This document shows, in pieces, positions 51,807-60,839 of a DNA stretch of 64,000 nt. A model generated the notes under the pieces. That model ran no database searches. It was not told where the DNA came from and saw only the letters and a list, made by a program, of their open reading frames with translations. This DNA is from Nostoc sp. KVJ20. Its GTDB lineage: Bacteria > Cyanobacteriota > Cyanobacteriia > Cyanobacteriales > Nostocaceae. Position numbers and translations under genes: made by a program. The DNA is taken from the NCBI RefSeq assembly GCF_001712795.1, contig NZ_KV757672.1:1-64000 (forward strand), written 5' to 3'. Positions within the stretch are counted from its first letter, which is position 1; each line of letters opens with the position of its first letter.

Positions 51807-52580
51807 TTAAAGTTTAATGGCAACGATGCGAATTCTTCGATAGTCTGCTGTCCAAGTTCCCTGTTGATACAACGTTGGCTTGAGATATTCCTCTACGACG
51901 CGAATTACTTGTATTTGTTGCTCATCAGAAAGTGCTGCTAAAAAACTGCTGGCGAACATCTGAATCCAGTTTGCCATACCTGCTTCTCCTTCTGCTAAAG
52001 GAGTTGGACGAGCAAATAGAGTGCTATAGATGACATCAAAGCCTTGCTGTTCTAATAGAGTGGCGTATTCACCAATACTAGGGAAATACCAAGGATTTAG
52101 GGCTTGTGCGGGAATATTAATTGCTTCTAAGGCGTTAGATAAAGCTGTAGCGATCGCTAGCACATTTCCCTTACCACCAAATTCTGCCACAAAACGCCCC
52201 CCTGGTTTTAGGGATTGATGGATGGATGCGATCGCGCTATCTGCTTCTTTTACCCAATGCAATACAGCGTTAGAAAACACAGCATCCAATGGCTTATCTA
52301 CTTGAAAGTTCCTAGCATCAGCAACTTCAAAGCGCAAATGGGGATAGTTTTCTCTTGCCTTTTCGATCATTGCAGATGCATAATCAACTCCCATTACTTC
52401 AGCCTGAGATTGGGCAATTTTTTCTGTGAGTTGTCCAGTACCACAGCCGAGATCCAAAATCGATTCTCCTGGCTGAGGGTTCAGTAATTGCAATAAGTCT
52501 TCGCCATATTGCCACACAAAGGCGTGTTTATCTTGGTAAAGCGAAGTGTCCCAATAATTGCTTGTAGAAATATTATTCAT
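51807..52580 (-). CDS. SAM-dependent class I methyltransferase
   Basis: The 257-residue product has the SAM-binding motif ILDLGCGTGQLTEKIAQSQA, then VMGVDYASAMIEKARENYPH, VADARNF and SNAVLHWVKEADSAIAS, then LKPGGRFVAEFGGKGN. The overall shape resembles trans-aconitate methyltransferases and unassigned Methyltransf_25/31 enzymes; the substrate is open. The N-terminal YWDTSLYQDKHAFVWQYGED is typical of this branch. Confidence 0.9.
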   Translation of the reverse strand: MNNISTSNYWDTSLYQDKHAFVWQYGEDLLQLLNPQPGESILDLGCGTGQLTEKIAQSQAEVMGVDYASAMIEKARENYPHLRFEVADARNFQVDKPLDAVFSNAVLHWVKEADSAIASIHQSLKPGGRFVAEFGGKGNVLAIATALSNALEAINIPAQALNPWYFPSIGEYATLLEQQGFDVIYSTLFARPTPLAEGEAGMANWIQMFASSFLAALSDEQQIQVIRVVEEYLKPTLYQQGTWTADYRRIRIVAIKL

Positions 52581-52597
52581 AAGATTTTATGGTGTAT

Positions 52598-52622
52598 AGA
52601 GACGTTGCAATGCAACGTCTCT
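52598..52622. repeat. Palindrome AGAGACGTTGCA/TGCAACGTCTCT
   Basis: A 12 bp inverted repeat with a single central base, upstream of the methyltransferase start. It is a dispersed palindrome of Nostoc. Confidence 0.75.
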
Positions 52623-52650
52623 ACATTAAAAAATTACAGCGATTGATGTG

Positions 52651-52803
52651 TTACTTTCTACCAGTCAAGTTATCCAAGAAATCCATTTTCACTGCAAAGT
52701 TGATAATATCTTGCCCTGTGATAGAGTTTTTAGTCTCACCATTATTCAAGGCGACAATATACGGCAGACCATCAATGCCATACGCCTGATAACTGTTCAA
52801 TGT
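52651..52803 (-). pseudogene. C-terminal fragment of a thioredoxin-fold protein
   Basis: After an in-frame TGA (52804-52806) the minus strand stays open for 50 codons to TAA: QAYGIDGLPYIVALNNGE, then TKNSITGQDIINFAVK. The YGIDGLPYIVALNNG run with a cis-proline L-P-Y is the second half of a thioredoxin-like fold. No start or CxxC motif remains, so it is a remnant. Confidence 0.55.
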
Positions 52804-52956
52804 TCACTGGTTTAAGGAATCTCTTTCTGATTCCAAGGTTGAGTTTATAACGTTCATTCACCTGAATTGACGTTGTTACCAAAATAGATACAAAATTTTG
52901 TAAAATCTTCCTGATTACTCGTTTTAGCTTTATCTAGCGAGGTTTTATGTCGATTT

Positions 52957-52989
52957 AGATCCTCGACTTCTTAAAAAAGTCGAGGATCT
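52957..52989. repeat. Perfect 13 bp stem-loop
   Basis: AGATCCTCGACTT pairs with AAGTCGAGGATCT around CTTAAAA. The right arm is shared with the hairpin at 34484-34533. It lies 65 bases before a Uma2 gene and may belong to its leader. Confidence 0.8.
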
Positions 52990-53053
52990 GAGGGTCAAGT
53001 GAGCAATACCAAGTAATTTGCTAAACTCTAAACCACAGTCAGGAGTAAGTGTG

Positions 53054-53677
53054 ATGTTTCAAGCTTTACCAAAAGCGATCGCTTTTGAAGAATTCCTCAA
53101 TTGGAAGCCAGATGGCGGATGTTATGAACTACACGATGGGGCAATTGTTGAAATGCAGCCAGTAGGAGATCATGAAGAGATTAATGGTTTTTTAGCTGGC
53201 GAAGTAACTTTAGAGTTCAAACGATTAAAACTTCCATACCTCATACCCAAGCAAGCACTAGTTAAGATTCCTGACAAAGAATCAGGTTATTCACCTGATG
53301 TAATAGTGATAAATCAAAAGAATCTTTCAGCAGAACCTATGTGGAAAAAGTCTTCAACGGTTACTCAAGCTGCATCGGTTCCCTTAGTTATTGAAGTTGT
53401 CAGTACTAATTGGAGGGATGATTATGCATCCAAGCTAGTTGACTACGAAACTTTTGGCGTTCCTGAATACTGGATTGTTGACTATTTAGCTTTGGGCGGT
53501 AGAAGGTATATAGGTAATCCCAAACAACCGACTGTTTCCGTTTACTATTTGGTGGATGGTGAATATCAAGTTAATCTGTTTCGAGGAAATGATCACATCA
53601 TATCCCCTACATTCCCAGAATTAAACTTGACCGCCGAACAGATTTTTCAAGCTGGGCGTTCAGAAAATCAATTATGA
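53054..53677 (+). CDS. Uma2-family endonuclease-like protein 4
   Basis: The 207-residue product from ATG 53054, which follows AGGAGTAAGTGTG, has LHDGAIVEMQPVGDHEEING, then SGYSPDVIVINQKN and VPLVIEVVSTNWRDDYASKL with the nuclease-like D...E-V-x-S-x core, and YEVPEYWIVDYLALG-like closing strand. It is convergent with the U32 gene and overlaps its end by 6 bases. Confidence 0.9.
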   Translation: MFQALPKAIAFEEFLNWKPDGGCYELHDGAIVEMQPVGDHEEINGFLAGEVTLEFKRLKLPYLIPKQALVKIPDKESGYSPDVIVINQKNLSAEPMWKKSSTVTQAASVPLVIEVVSTNWRDDYASKLVDYETFGVPEYWIVDYLALGGRRYIGNPKQPTVSVYYLVDGEYQVNLFRGNDHIISPTFPELNLTAEQIFQAGRSENQL

Positions 53678-56218
53678 TCGCAACGCTGATACTCCCATCG
53701 GGCCACGAGTTACGCCTAATTGATTTTGCAACTTCAACTCTCGCCATAGTTGGGAACCTGTAATCTCACCTCGCAATAATTGACTATAACAATGTATTGT
53801 TTTACTCACTTGCTCTGGCGTTTCATTCACAAACTCGATACGAAAGTAACGTAATCCAAGTTCTATAAGACGCTGTACGTACTCGGCTCCAGTTTGAGCA
53901 GTGCCGTTAAATACAGTATTGCGGCAACCTACATCTGCTTTGAGAACGTGTTCGCTACCTACACGGTCTTTTAATTTCACTTCCTGCTTATCACAAGGTC
54001 GTCCACAGTTTGTATAGTCAGTACCCGTTGATAAAAAGGCACAAAATACACAATGTTCCATGTGGAACATGGGCATGTGTTGATGGATTGTCACCTCAAA
54101 CCACTGGGGTGGACAACTGGTCAGTAGGTCTTGCAGTTGGGTAATATTCAGGTCATAGGATGCCGTCAGCCGTTCTAAACCAAAGCGTTGCTGAAAATAA
54201 TCTGCTGTTAAGGGATTAGCAACGTTGAGCGAAAAATCTCCAATGCAACGGTCTGCTGCAAAGAATTGCAATTGGTCATAGTTCCGTACCAGATAACCAT
54301 CAGCCTTACAGGCACGTACCTGCTGCAAAATCCAATTTTCCCCCGGTTTAGTAATTCGGGGTGGTGCAACCCAGATTGTGGGAAGTGGGGATTCTTGCCT
54401 GTGTTTCTCTACTAGCTGCACCGCTTCTCGGTAGGCACGGGGGTCTTCAAATTCACAGTACAGTGTTTCAACACCAGCTTTGAGGGCGGCTTGGAGTTGT
54501 TTGAGGTTTCGTACTAGGACAATGAGTGAGGGAGATGTAGCTTTAGCTTCCCGCAGGGTGGGGGATAGGGGAGATGAGGAGGGAAGTAGGTCTTGGAAAG
54601 AGACATCAGAATGTAATTGCCAGCGTTTGGGTTGACTTCGCAATTCTTCCAACTGCGTCACGATTTCCCGCCGCATCCGGTTCAACTCACTTACGGGTAG
54701 CATAATAGCACCCCTGAGGTGGTTGGTTAGCTGTCCCAAACAGTAAGGGGTGTTACCCAAACGACCGAATTGTTCTTGTAAACGGTCTGTATCTAGTGGT
54801 TTGGTATGGGCATCGACTAGTGAAATTGCGGACTCTATCTGTACAATATTACCGAGATGATCACGAGCGATCGCAATCAATGGCTGACCAACTTCTCCAT
54901 AAATCTCCAAGTCAATCGGACGCTGAAATTGGGGATTCTCGCCAGCAAAACTCTGACGTAGCTGCTTATCTAATTCTGGATCACTGGTTTTCCAAATGCG
55001 ATCGCCTATATGCACTCGGCGCAGGTTCAAGTCATTTCGACCAAAGGACAGCATGGTTTCATTACCTTTGGATACCACAGCATAAACCCGGCCACCTTCT
55101 TCCTTCGCCTCTGGATGACCGCAGTCAAACACAATTCCATCCCCTGGTTTTACAGGCGCTTCCAGTTTGACTGTTACCTGTTCGTTGTGAATGCGGCTGA
55201 CTTCACCTAAATAAACCCCACGTTTTTTACCAAAGCGGGCGTGGACTAGTTCCTGATTATTAATCCCGCCAAACCAACCCGTGTAGAGTCCACGAGAAAA
55301 TGCCATCTCTAGGTTGTAGTGTTCCTTTTCCCTTGTAGGTAAAGAGGGATTTGGTCTTTCCAATTCCGCCATCACCTCATCCAAAGCTTGCCGATAAACA
55401 CGGGTCACATTAGCAACATACTCTGGGGCTTTCAAACGACCTTCTATCTTGAGAGAAGTTACTCCTGATTTGACTAAATCTGGCAGAACATCTAACCCTG
55501 CTAAGTCTTGTGGACTAAGTAAATATTTGCGATCTTTTAAATTTACAACTTGCCCATCAACAATTAAATCGTAGGGCATCCGGCAAGCTTGGGCACATTC
55601 ACCTCGGTTAGCAGAACGTCCGCCTAAAGCCTCACTAGTCAAACACTGACCGGAATATGCCACACACAAAGCACCGTGAACAAAGACTTCCAAGGGCAGC
55701 GACGTTTCTTGTAGGGCAATTTGCTGCTGTATTTTATTGATTTCCTGAAGAGAACATTCACGCGCCAACACCACTAATTGACAGCCGAGGGATTTAGCAA
55801 ATTCCACCCCAGCGGCACTGGTGATGGTCATTTGGGTGGAAGCATGGATGGGAAAATCAGGGGAAAGGTGGCGGATGAGACGGCATATACCAATATCTTG
55901 GACAATCACTGCATCCACACCTGCGGCAATAATTGTGCGGAGATATTGCTGTGCTTCTGCTAGTTCTTTGGGAAATATTAGTGTGTTGACAGTGACATAA
56001 CCTTTTACGCCGCGATGATGCAGAAATGTCATCAATTGAGGTAAGTCCGCCTCAGTAAAATTTTCTGCCCGCATTCTGGCGTTGAAGCGATCCAAACCGA
56101 AGTAAATCGCATCTGCCCCATTTTCCACAGCAGCTTTAGCACAGTCCCAATTACCTGCTGGCGCGAGTAGTTCGGGACGTTGAAGAGAAGAAGGGGAAGA
56201 GAGGCGATCGCTTTTCAT
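53672..56218 (-). CDS. U32-family (collagenase-like) protein, RlhA/DUF3656 type
   Basis: The 848-residue product has PELLAPAGNWDCAKAAVENG at the start, then HASTQMTITSAAGVEFAKSL, then CVAYSGQCLTSEALGGRSAN and GECAQACRMPYDL, the U32 core with Fe-S-binding cysteines. The C-terminal third holds HMEHCVFCAFLSTGTDYTNC, then GRPCDKQ. U32 enzymes include RNA hydroxylases, so RNA modification is a likely role by family knowledge. A repeat-derived segment (SPTLREAKATSPS) sits near residue 560. Confidence 0.9.
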   Translation of the reverse strand: MKSDRLSSPSSLQRPELLAPAGNWDCAKAAVENGADAIYFGLDRFNARMRAENFTEADLPQLMTFLHHRGVKGYVTVNTLIFPKELAEAQQYLRTIIAAGVDAVIVQDIGICRLIRHLSPDFPIHASTQMTITSAAGVEFAKSLGCQLVVLARECSLQEINKIQQQIALQETSLPLEVFVHGALCVAYSGQCLTSEALGGRSANRGECAQACRMPYDLIVDGQVVNLKDRKYLLSPQDLAGLDVLPDLVKSGVTSLKIEGRLKAPEYVANVTRVYRQALDEVMAELERPNPSLPTREKEHYNLEMAFSRGLYTGWFGGINNQELVHARFGKKRGVYLGEVSRIHNEQVTVKLEAPVKPGDGIVFDCGHPEAKEEGGRVYAVVSKGNETMLSFGRNDLNLRRVHIGDRIWKTSDPELDKQLRQSFAGENPQFQRPIDLEIYGEVGQPLIAIARDHLGNIVQIESAISLVDAHTKPLDTDRLQEQFGRLGNTPYCLGQLTNHLRGAIMLPVSELNRMRREIVTQLEELRSQPKRWQLHSDVSFQDLLPSSSPLSPTLREAKATSPSLIVLVRNLKQLQAALKAGVETLYCEFEDPRAYREAVQLVEKHRQESPLPTIWVAPPRITKPGENWILQQVRACKADGYLVRNYDQLQFFAADRCIGDFSLNVANPLTADYFQQRFGLERLTASYDLNITQLQDLLTSCPPQWFEVTIHQHMPMFHMEHCVFCAFLSTGTDYTNCGRPCDKQEVKLKDRVGSEHVLKADVGCRNTVFNGTAQTGAEYVQRLIELGLRYFRIEFVNETPEQVSKTIHCYSQLLRGEITGSQLWRELKLQNQLGVTRGPMGVSALRS
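54530..54595. repeat. In-frame repeat stretch in the U32 gene
   Basis: GGGAGATGTAGCTTTAGCTT, then CCCGCAGGGTGGGGGATAGG, encodes PSSSPLSPTLREAKATSPS in the middle of the protein. The GCTTCCCGCAGGGTGGG run is a dispersed repeat type. Confidence 0.65.
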
Positions 56219-56313
56219 TAGACTTAGGGTTAAGTAGCACCATAGTGATTTTATCTAAGTTGGTGGGGAAATGAGGGGAAGGGTGCGATCGCTTTTTGAA
56301 AATAGCAAAATAC

Positions 56314-56964
56314 TTATAAGTTGTAGAGATTTTTAAACCATATTAAAAATGTCTGCGCTTTTGGATGTTGAGGATTCAGAATTTCATACTTTATAGCTTG
56401 ATGCAGTTGTCTTCCTGGTTCTTCTTGCCATGCTAGCCAAGTGTAAATTTTAGCTTTATCAAGATAAGAATCTTTGAACGATGCTCCTTTGCTTTTTGCT
56501 TCTTGCGCTACTTCCTGAGCATATTGCCAAATAGTTTCGCTTTCATCTCTAATCATGTAAGCTAAAAAGCTCTCTAACATACCTCTCATTTGGTTATCTG
56601 GCATAATCCAGATACCAAACTTAATTCCATTTTTTGTAACGTGAATAAGTCCTGTCTCTGATATTGCTTCAGGAATGTCGGGGATACTTGGCAAACAAGC
56701 ATTTCTTATGCTTGTCCAACGTGTAGGTAAATCTTCATCTGCGTCTATTATCACGCCTAAATGGGTAAGTCCTGATGCTTGTAATTCAGTAGAGATAAGG
56801 TTTGCATCAATGTTTTCGTAACCTCCACAATCTTGTATTGATACAATTGCTTCCCTTTTATTCTCACCCCAACGAATTCCGTTTTTTTCTATTAATTCTG
56901 GTATAACTCGTAAATCGTCTTGTCCTTCTACTAACAGTTTCTTGGGTTCATAACCTTTTGCCAT
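56314..56964 (-). CDS. DUF3226 Toprim-like protein
   Basis: The 216-residue product has LLVEGQDDLRVIPELIEKNG (the E-G-x-x-D motif of Toprim folds), then GVIIDADEDLPTRW (the D-x-D motif), and GIWIMPDNQMRGMLESFLAY. It is expected to bind metal and cleave RNA or DNA. The ATG lies 2 bases after the ATPase stop. The pair recalls PARIS (AriA with a Toprim AriB) and split OLD nucleases. This comparison is inference. Confidence 0.85.
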   Translation of the reverse strand: MAKGYEPKKLLVEGQDDLRVIPELIEKNGIRWGENKREAIVSIQDCGGYENIDANLISTELQASGLTHLGVIIDADEDLPTRWTSIRNACLPSIPDIPEAISETGLIHVTKNGIKFGIWIMPDNQMRGMLESFLAYMIRDESETIWQYAQEVAQEAKSKGASFKDSYLDKAKIYTWLAWQEEPGRQLHQAIKYEILNPQHPKAQTFLIWFKNLYNL

Positions 56965-56966
56965 TA

Positions 56967-58109
56967 CTAACGTACCTCAATTTCTCTTTCAGCAGCAATG
57001 ACAATTTGAGGTTCAGTGAAGACTACACTTGTTTCTTTACCTTTTTCAATTCTGTGAATTCTAATACCATCCTCAGTGGCATCTTCCTGCTCTGCAATAC
57101 TAGCTAAACTTGTCCAACAATCACTATTGTGTGTAGTTGCAAAAACTTGCACATTTAATCTTTTGGCTGTTTCCCAAATCAGTTTCCACATATCAGACAT
57201 CGCCGTAAAATGGAGTCCGGTATCAATCTCATCAACAAATAAGTATCCGTCTTTAGCACATACTATCGCCAGTGCAAGTCCTAATATACGCCAAATACCA
57301 TCACCCATACTTCCAATTGGTACACGCTGATTACTGTCAGAAAGTAGCACAAAGAAACCACCCCGTGAATCTAAGGAATACCTAGACTTTCGAGAACTAA
57401 CTGGAGCAATCCGTTGAATTTTAGAGTCTATTCTATGAAGTGCCTGCTCTACAAGTTTTTCTTCAGGCGTTAGTACTATCTGATCAAATAGTTCAATCAT
57501 CTTCTCAGTTCCTAAAGAAGATGATGTTATAAATTGTATTTTTGGTGATGAATTTTTAGGTTCTCTACGCAATTGACGAGTATAATCCTCTACGGGAAGT
57601 CCGCCATTAGCTGATAGCGGTAGTCTCCAAGGCTTTTCTTCTCGCCCATAATTCCACTTAATATTGAAATCTAGTTCTCTTAATGCATCGGGGACTTCAT
57701 CATATAAAAACTCAGCCGATGAGTTAAGTGGCTCTTTTGAAGAAATTTTGCGTTCTTCTATTGATACAATAAGCTCCTCTTGAATATTGCCATTAGTACC
57801 TGTTATTGAAAATTTGCTCCCCAGTTCAATCTCGTGACCATAAAAAAGGTGACGAACATCAAGGTCTTGAGATTGACCTAACCTTAATCTACGTTCACTA
57901 CGCTCATCATCAAAAAAATATTCACTCCGGTTAGTCATTGTCTGACGTAGTGGCTCAAGATTATTCCGTGAGCATAAAAGTTGAATAGCTTCTAGTATTG
58001 ATGTTTTACCGATATTGTTTTTACCAACGAGCAGGTTGACTCTACCAAGCTGCTGAAGCTCGAAATATTGGAAACTACGGAAATTCTCTATTTTTATCGT
58101 CTTCAACAT
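56967..58109 (-). CDS. AAA_15/21-type ATPase paired with a Toprim protein
   Basis: The 380-residue product from ATG 58109 has MLKTIKIENFRSFQYFEL, Walker A LVGKNNIGKTSILEAIQLL, a signature-like segment LSDSNQRVPIGSMGDGIWRI, Walker B GYLFVDEIDTGLHF and VFATTHNSDCW (H-switch). This is the recombination/OLD-type ABC ATPase. An upstream ATG at 58133 is also in frame. The two-gene unit lies alone between the U32 gene and a Uma2 gene. Confidence 0.9.
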   Translation of the reverse strand: MLKTIKIENFRSFQYFELQQLGRVNLLVGKNNIGKTSILEAIQLLCSRNNLEPLRQTMTNRSEYFFDDERSERRLRLGQSQDLDVRHLFYGHEIELGSKFSITGTNGNIQEELIVSIEERKISSKEPLNSSAEFLYDEVPDALRELDFNIKWNYGREEKPWRLPLSANGGLPVEDYTRQLRREPKNSSPKIQFITSSSLGTEKMIELFDQIVLTPEEKLVEQALHRIDSKIQRIAPVSSRKSRYSLDSRGGFFVLLSDSNQRVPIGSMGDGIWRILGLALAIVCAKDGYLFVDEIDTGLHFTAMSDMWKLIWETAKRLNVQVFATTHNSDCWTSLASIAEQEDATEDGIRIHRIEKGKETSVVFTEPQIVIAAEREIEVR

Positions 58110-58224
58110 AATTTTGCTAGCCGGAGACAACAAAGAGGTAATGACTGATATTAGTATAAGCAGTCTTGATACTTTTCACTCTAGTAAAAAAGAACAATTG
58201 CTCAACTCCATCAACTCGCTCCCC

Positions 58225-58842
58225 TTAACCCAATCCCTCAACATCAGTACTTTCCACTTCCAACTCAACAGGCTCAAACTTCACCTTGTTGTATAAATCT
58301 TGTAAGGAAATCTCAAATGGTACGGTTACAAGTGCGATCGCTTCATCTTCTTCATCATATTCACGAAGCGCCCATTGCTTTTTCCCAGTTTTGGAAAATT
58401 GCTCTACATGAATCCGAGTTTGGTCAATTAATAGATATTCTTGAAAGGTAGAAATTGTCCGGTAAACCTGAAATTTATCCTCGCGATCGTAGCCTTTGGT
58501 AGATTTTGATAAAACCTCAACAATAATCTGTGGATTCATAATTACATCCTTTCGGTTATTAAAAAATTCTGGTTCACCTGCCAGAATCATCACATCTGGA
58601 TATGTATAGGTAAGCTTTTGGGGTATCCACAGACGAACATCACCCATGAAAACTTCGTAATCTTGCTGGCGAAACGCAAAATTTAAGGCAGCACTTAGAT
58701 TCAACGAGATTCGATTGTGATTTATTGTTCCACCCGCCATAGGAATTATTTGCCCGTCAATGTATTCACTTTTGTAGTCAGCAGCTTCTTCTAGCTCTAA
58801 ATATTCCTCTGGGGTATAGTATCGCTGTTTTGTTATTTGCAT
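58225..58842 (-). CDS. Uma2-family endonuclease-like protein 5
   Basis: The 205-residue product from ATG 58842 has QRYYTPEEYLELEEAADYKS, then EYIDGQIIPMAGGTINHNRI and YTYPDVMILAGEPEF, then NPQIIVEVLSKSTKGYDRED. This is the classical Uma2 sequence. An ATG or TTG 18 bases upstream is possible. It is followed by the ATPase gene on the same strand with a gap of about 115 bases. Confidence 0.9.
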   Translation of the reverse strand: MQITKQRYYTPEEYLELEEAADYKSEYIDGQIIPMAGGTINHNRISLNLSAALNFAFRQQDYEVFMGDVRLWIPQKLTYTYPDVMILAGEPEFFNNRKDVIMNPQIIVEVLSKSTKGYDREDKFQVYRTISTFQEYLLIDQTRIHVEQFSKTGKKQWALREYDEEDEAIALVTVPFEISLQDLYNKVKFEPVELEVESTDVEGLG

Positions 58843-59007
58843 AATTTTATCAGGTAGCAATGTTTAACGATACGAAGTGTCTAGTGACCCATGTTTACCG
58901 AACAGTTTAACGTGGTTAGATAGAGATGTTATGTGCTTTCTACAAAGTGAGCGTAGGCACAGCCCAACCTAGGCATCGCTATCTCAATCCACACAATGGC
59001 TCACATC

Positions 59008-60765
59008 CTATTGATAACCGGCTGCTTGTAAGAGAAACAATTTGGCATAACGTCCTCCTAGCTGTAACAACTCTTCGTGAGTTCCCTGTTCTATAACTTC
59101 GCCGTTTTCTATAACTACGATTTTGTCAGCCATTCTTACCGTTGAGAAGCGATGGGAAATCAAAAGTACCATCTGATTTTGAGTGATAGCGCGAAAATGA
59201 TTGAAAATCTCAAACTCAGCTTGGGCATCTATTGCTGATGTTGGTTCATCTAACACCAAGATATCTGCTTGCGATCGCATAAATGCACGAGACAAGGCAA
59301 TTTTCTGCCACTGTCCCCCAGAAAGTTCCTGTCCTCCCTTAAACCAACGGCCAAGCTGAGTCTGGAAGCTTTGGGGTAATTGGTCTATAAATGATTGCGC
59401 CATGCCTTTTTCAGCAGCAGTTTGCCAACGGGTTTTGTTTTCAAGATGTTCTACATCACCCACGCCAATATTCTCACCCACAGTAAATTGATAGCGGACA
59501 AAGTTCTGAAAAATTACCCCAATGCGACGACGCAGCACATCCACATCCCATTCCTGCAAGTCCAAGCCATCTAAGAAAATTCGCCCAGAGTCCGGCGTGT
59601 AGAGTCGGGTAAGTAGTTTAATTAAGGTTGTCTTACCAGAACCGTTTTCACCGACAATTGCCAGTTTCTCTCTGGGTTTCAAATGCAGCGAAATGTTTGT
59701 CAACGCTGGCTTGGAACTTCCTGGATAAGTAAAAGATACGTTCTCAAAACGGATACCATCTTGAGGATTTAAACCAATGGTTGCTTTACCCCAAGACTTT
59801 GGTACTTTCTCTTCCAGAAAATCGTAGAGATTTGATAGATATAGGTTGTCTTCATACATCCCTCCAATAGAAGTGAGGGCATTGGAAAAAGTAGACTGTC
59901 CTTGGCGAAACACAGTCAGATACATTGTCATATCTCCCAAGGAAATCTTACCTTGCACTGTTTCCAGTACAATCCAAGCATAAGCTAGGTAAAAAGCACC
60001 AGTACTAACTAAACTCAGCAGATACCCCCAAAACCCTCGCCGCAGAGTCAAATCGCGGTCTTCGCCATAAAGTTGATGAAACAGGTTACGATAACGCCCT
60101 AGCAACATCTCCCCCAACTGGTAGAGTTTGACTTCTGTAACAAAATCTTCTCTTGCTAGCAGATTTTCTAAATAGTGCTGTTGACGAGTTTCTGCTGCAC
60201 GCCAACTAAATAAGCGAAAGCCTTCCCCAGCAAATTTCGTTTCGGCAATAAATACAGGTATGGCAGCCAAAACCAGTACCACCACCGCCCAAACTGAGAA
60301 ATTTACTAGCAAAATACCGTAGGTGAACAGAGAAAGGGCATTTTGCACCAGCCCAAAGGTGCGGTTTACTAAAGAAAGGGGACGAACCGATGCTTCTCGT
60401 CGGGCATTGGTCAATTTGTCATAAAATTCTGAGTCTTCAAACTGCCTCAAATCCAGTGTCAGCGCCTTTTCTAAAATGAGTACATTCACTCGCTGACCCA
60501 TTAGCGCCCGCAATAATGACTGACAAATGATGATTCCTCTCTGACTACCTGCTAGTAAAATTACAGCGATCGCTTCCAATCCTACATAAAATAGAGACGG
60601 ATAAATATTGACAGAAGCATTGCTGTCTGAGTTAACTTGAGATGCAAATACCACTGCATCAACGATTAACTTGCTTATGTAAGATATCGCCGCCGGTAAA
60701 AGACCAGCCACTAAAGTTAAACTCGCCAGAAAAATAGTCAGTGATCGGCTAGTAGTCCATACCAA
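59008..60765 (-). CDS. ABC exporter, fused permease-ATPase
   Basis: The 585-residue product from TTG 60765 has six membrane helices in about residues 10-310 and an ATPase domain with Walker A GENGSGKTTLIKLL, signature LSGGQWQKIALSRAFMRSQA and Walker B ILVLDEPTSAIDA. The frame upstream of the TTG remains open to about 60830 and reads RNILRQSLTVFRYSGRAVSL, which fits a normal exporter N-terminus, but its in-frame start is separated by an A9 tract (60822-60830). ATG 60839 would serve if the tract were ten A. The substrate is unknown. Confidence 0.88.
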   Translation of the reverse strand: MVWTTSRSLTIFLASLTLVAGLLPAAISYISKLIVDAVVFASQVNSDSNASVNIYPSLFYVGLEAIAVILLAGSQRGIIICQSLLRALMGQRVNVLILEKALTLDLRQFEDSEFYDKLTNARREASVRPLSLVNRTFGLVQNALSLFTYGILLVNFSVWAVVVLVLAAIPVFIAETKFAGEGFRLFSWRAAETRQQHYLENLLAREDFVTEVKLYQLGEMLLGRYRNLFHQLYGEDRDLTLRRGFWGYLLSLVSTGAFYLAYAWIVLETVQGKISLGDMTMYLTVFRQGQSTFSNALTSIGGMYEDNLYLSNLYDFLEEKVPKSWGKATIGLNPQDGIRFENVSFTYPGSSKPALTNISLHLKPREKLAIVGENGSGKTTLIKLLTRLYTPDSGRIFLDGLDLQEWDVDVLRRRIGVIFQNFVRYQFTVGENIGVGDVEHLENKTRWQTAAEKGMAQSFIDQLPQSFQTQLGRWFKGGQELSGGQWQKIALSRAFMRSQADILVLDEPTSAIDAQAEFEIFNHFRAITQNQMVLLISHRFSTVRMADKIVVIENGEVIEQGTHEELLQLGGRYAKLFLLQAAGYQ

Positions 60766-60821
60766 GCTGACAGCCCGTCCACTGTACCGGAAAACCGTTA
60801 GTGATTGACGTAGGATATTTC

Positions 60822-60839
60822 TTTTTTTTTAATTTTCAT
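60822..60839 (-). other. A9 tract at the exporter 5' end, probable slippage or frameshift
   Basis: On the minus strand ATG (60839) AAAATT is followed by nine A and then GAAATATCC. With ten A the reading would continue into the exporter frame as MKIKKKRNILRQS; with nine it meets TAA after 14 codons. GGAAAG precedes the ATG. RNA polymerase slippage, phase variation and sequencing error are all possible. Confidence 0.7.

Noticed and set aside
52215..52487. Plus-strand 90-codon frame
   Set aside because: It lies antisense to the methyltransferase and lacks any recognisable features.
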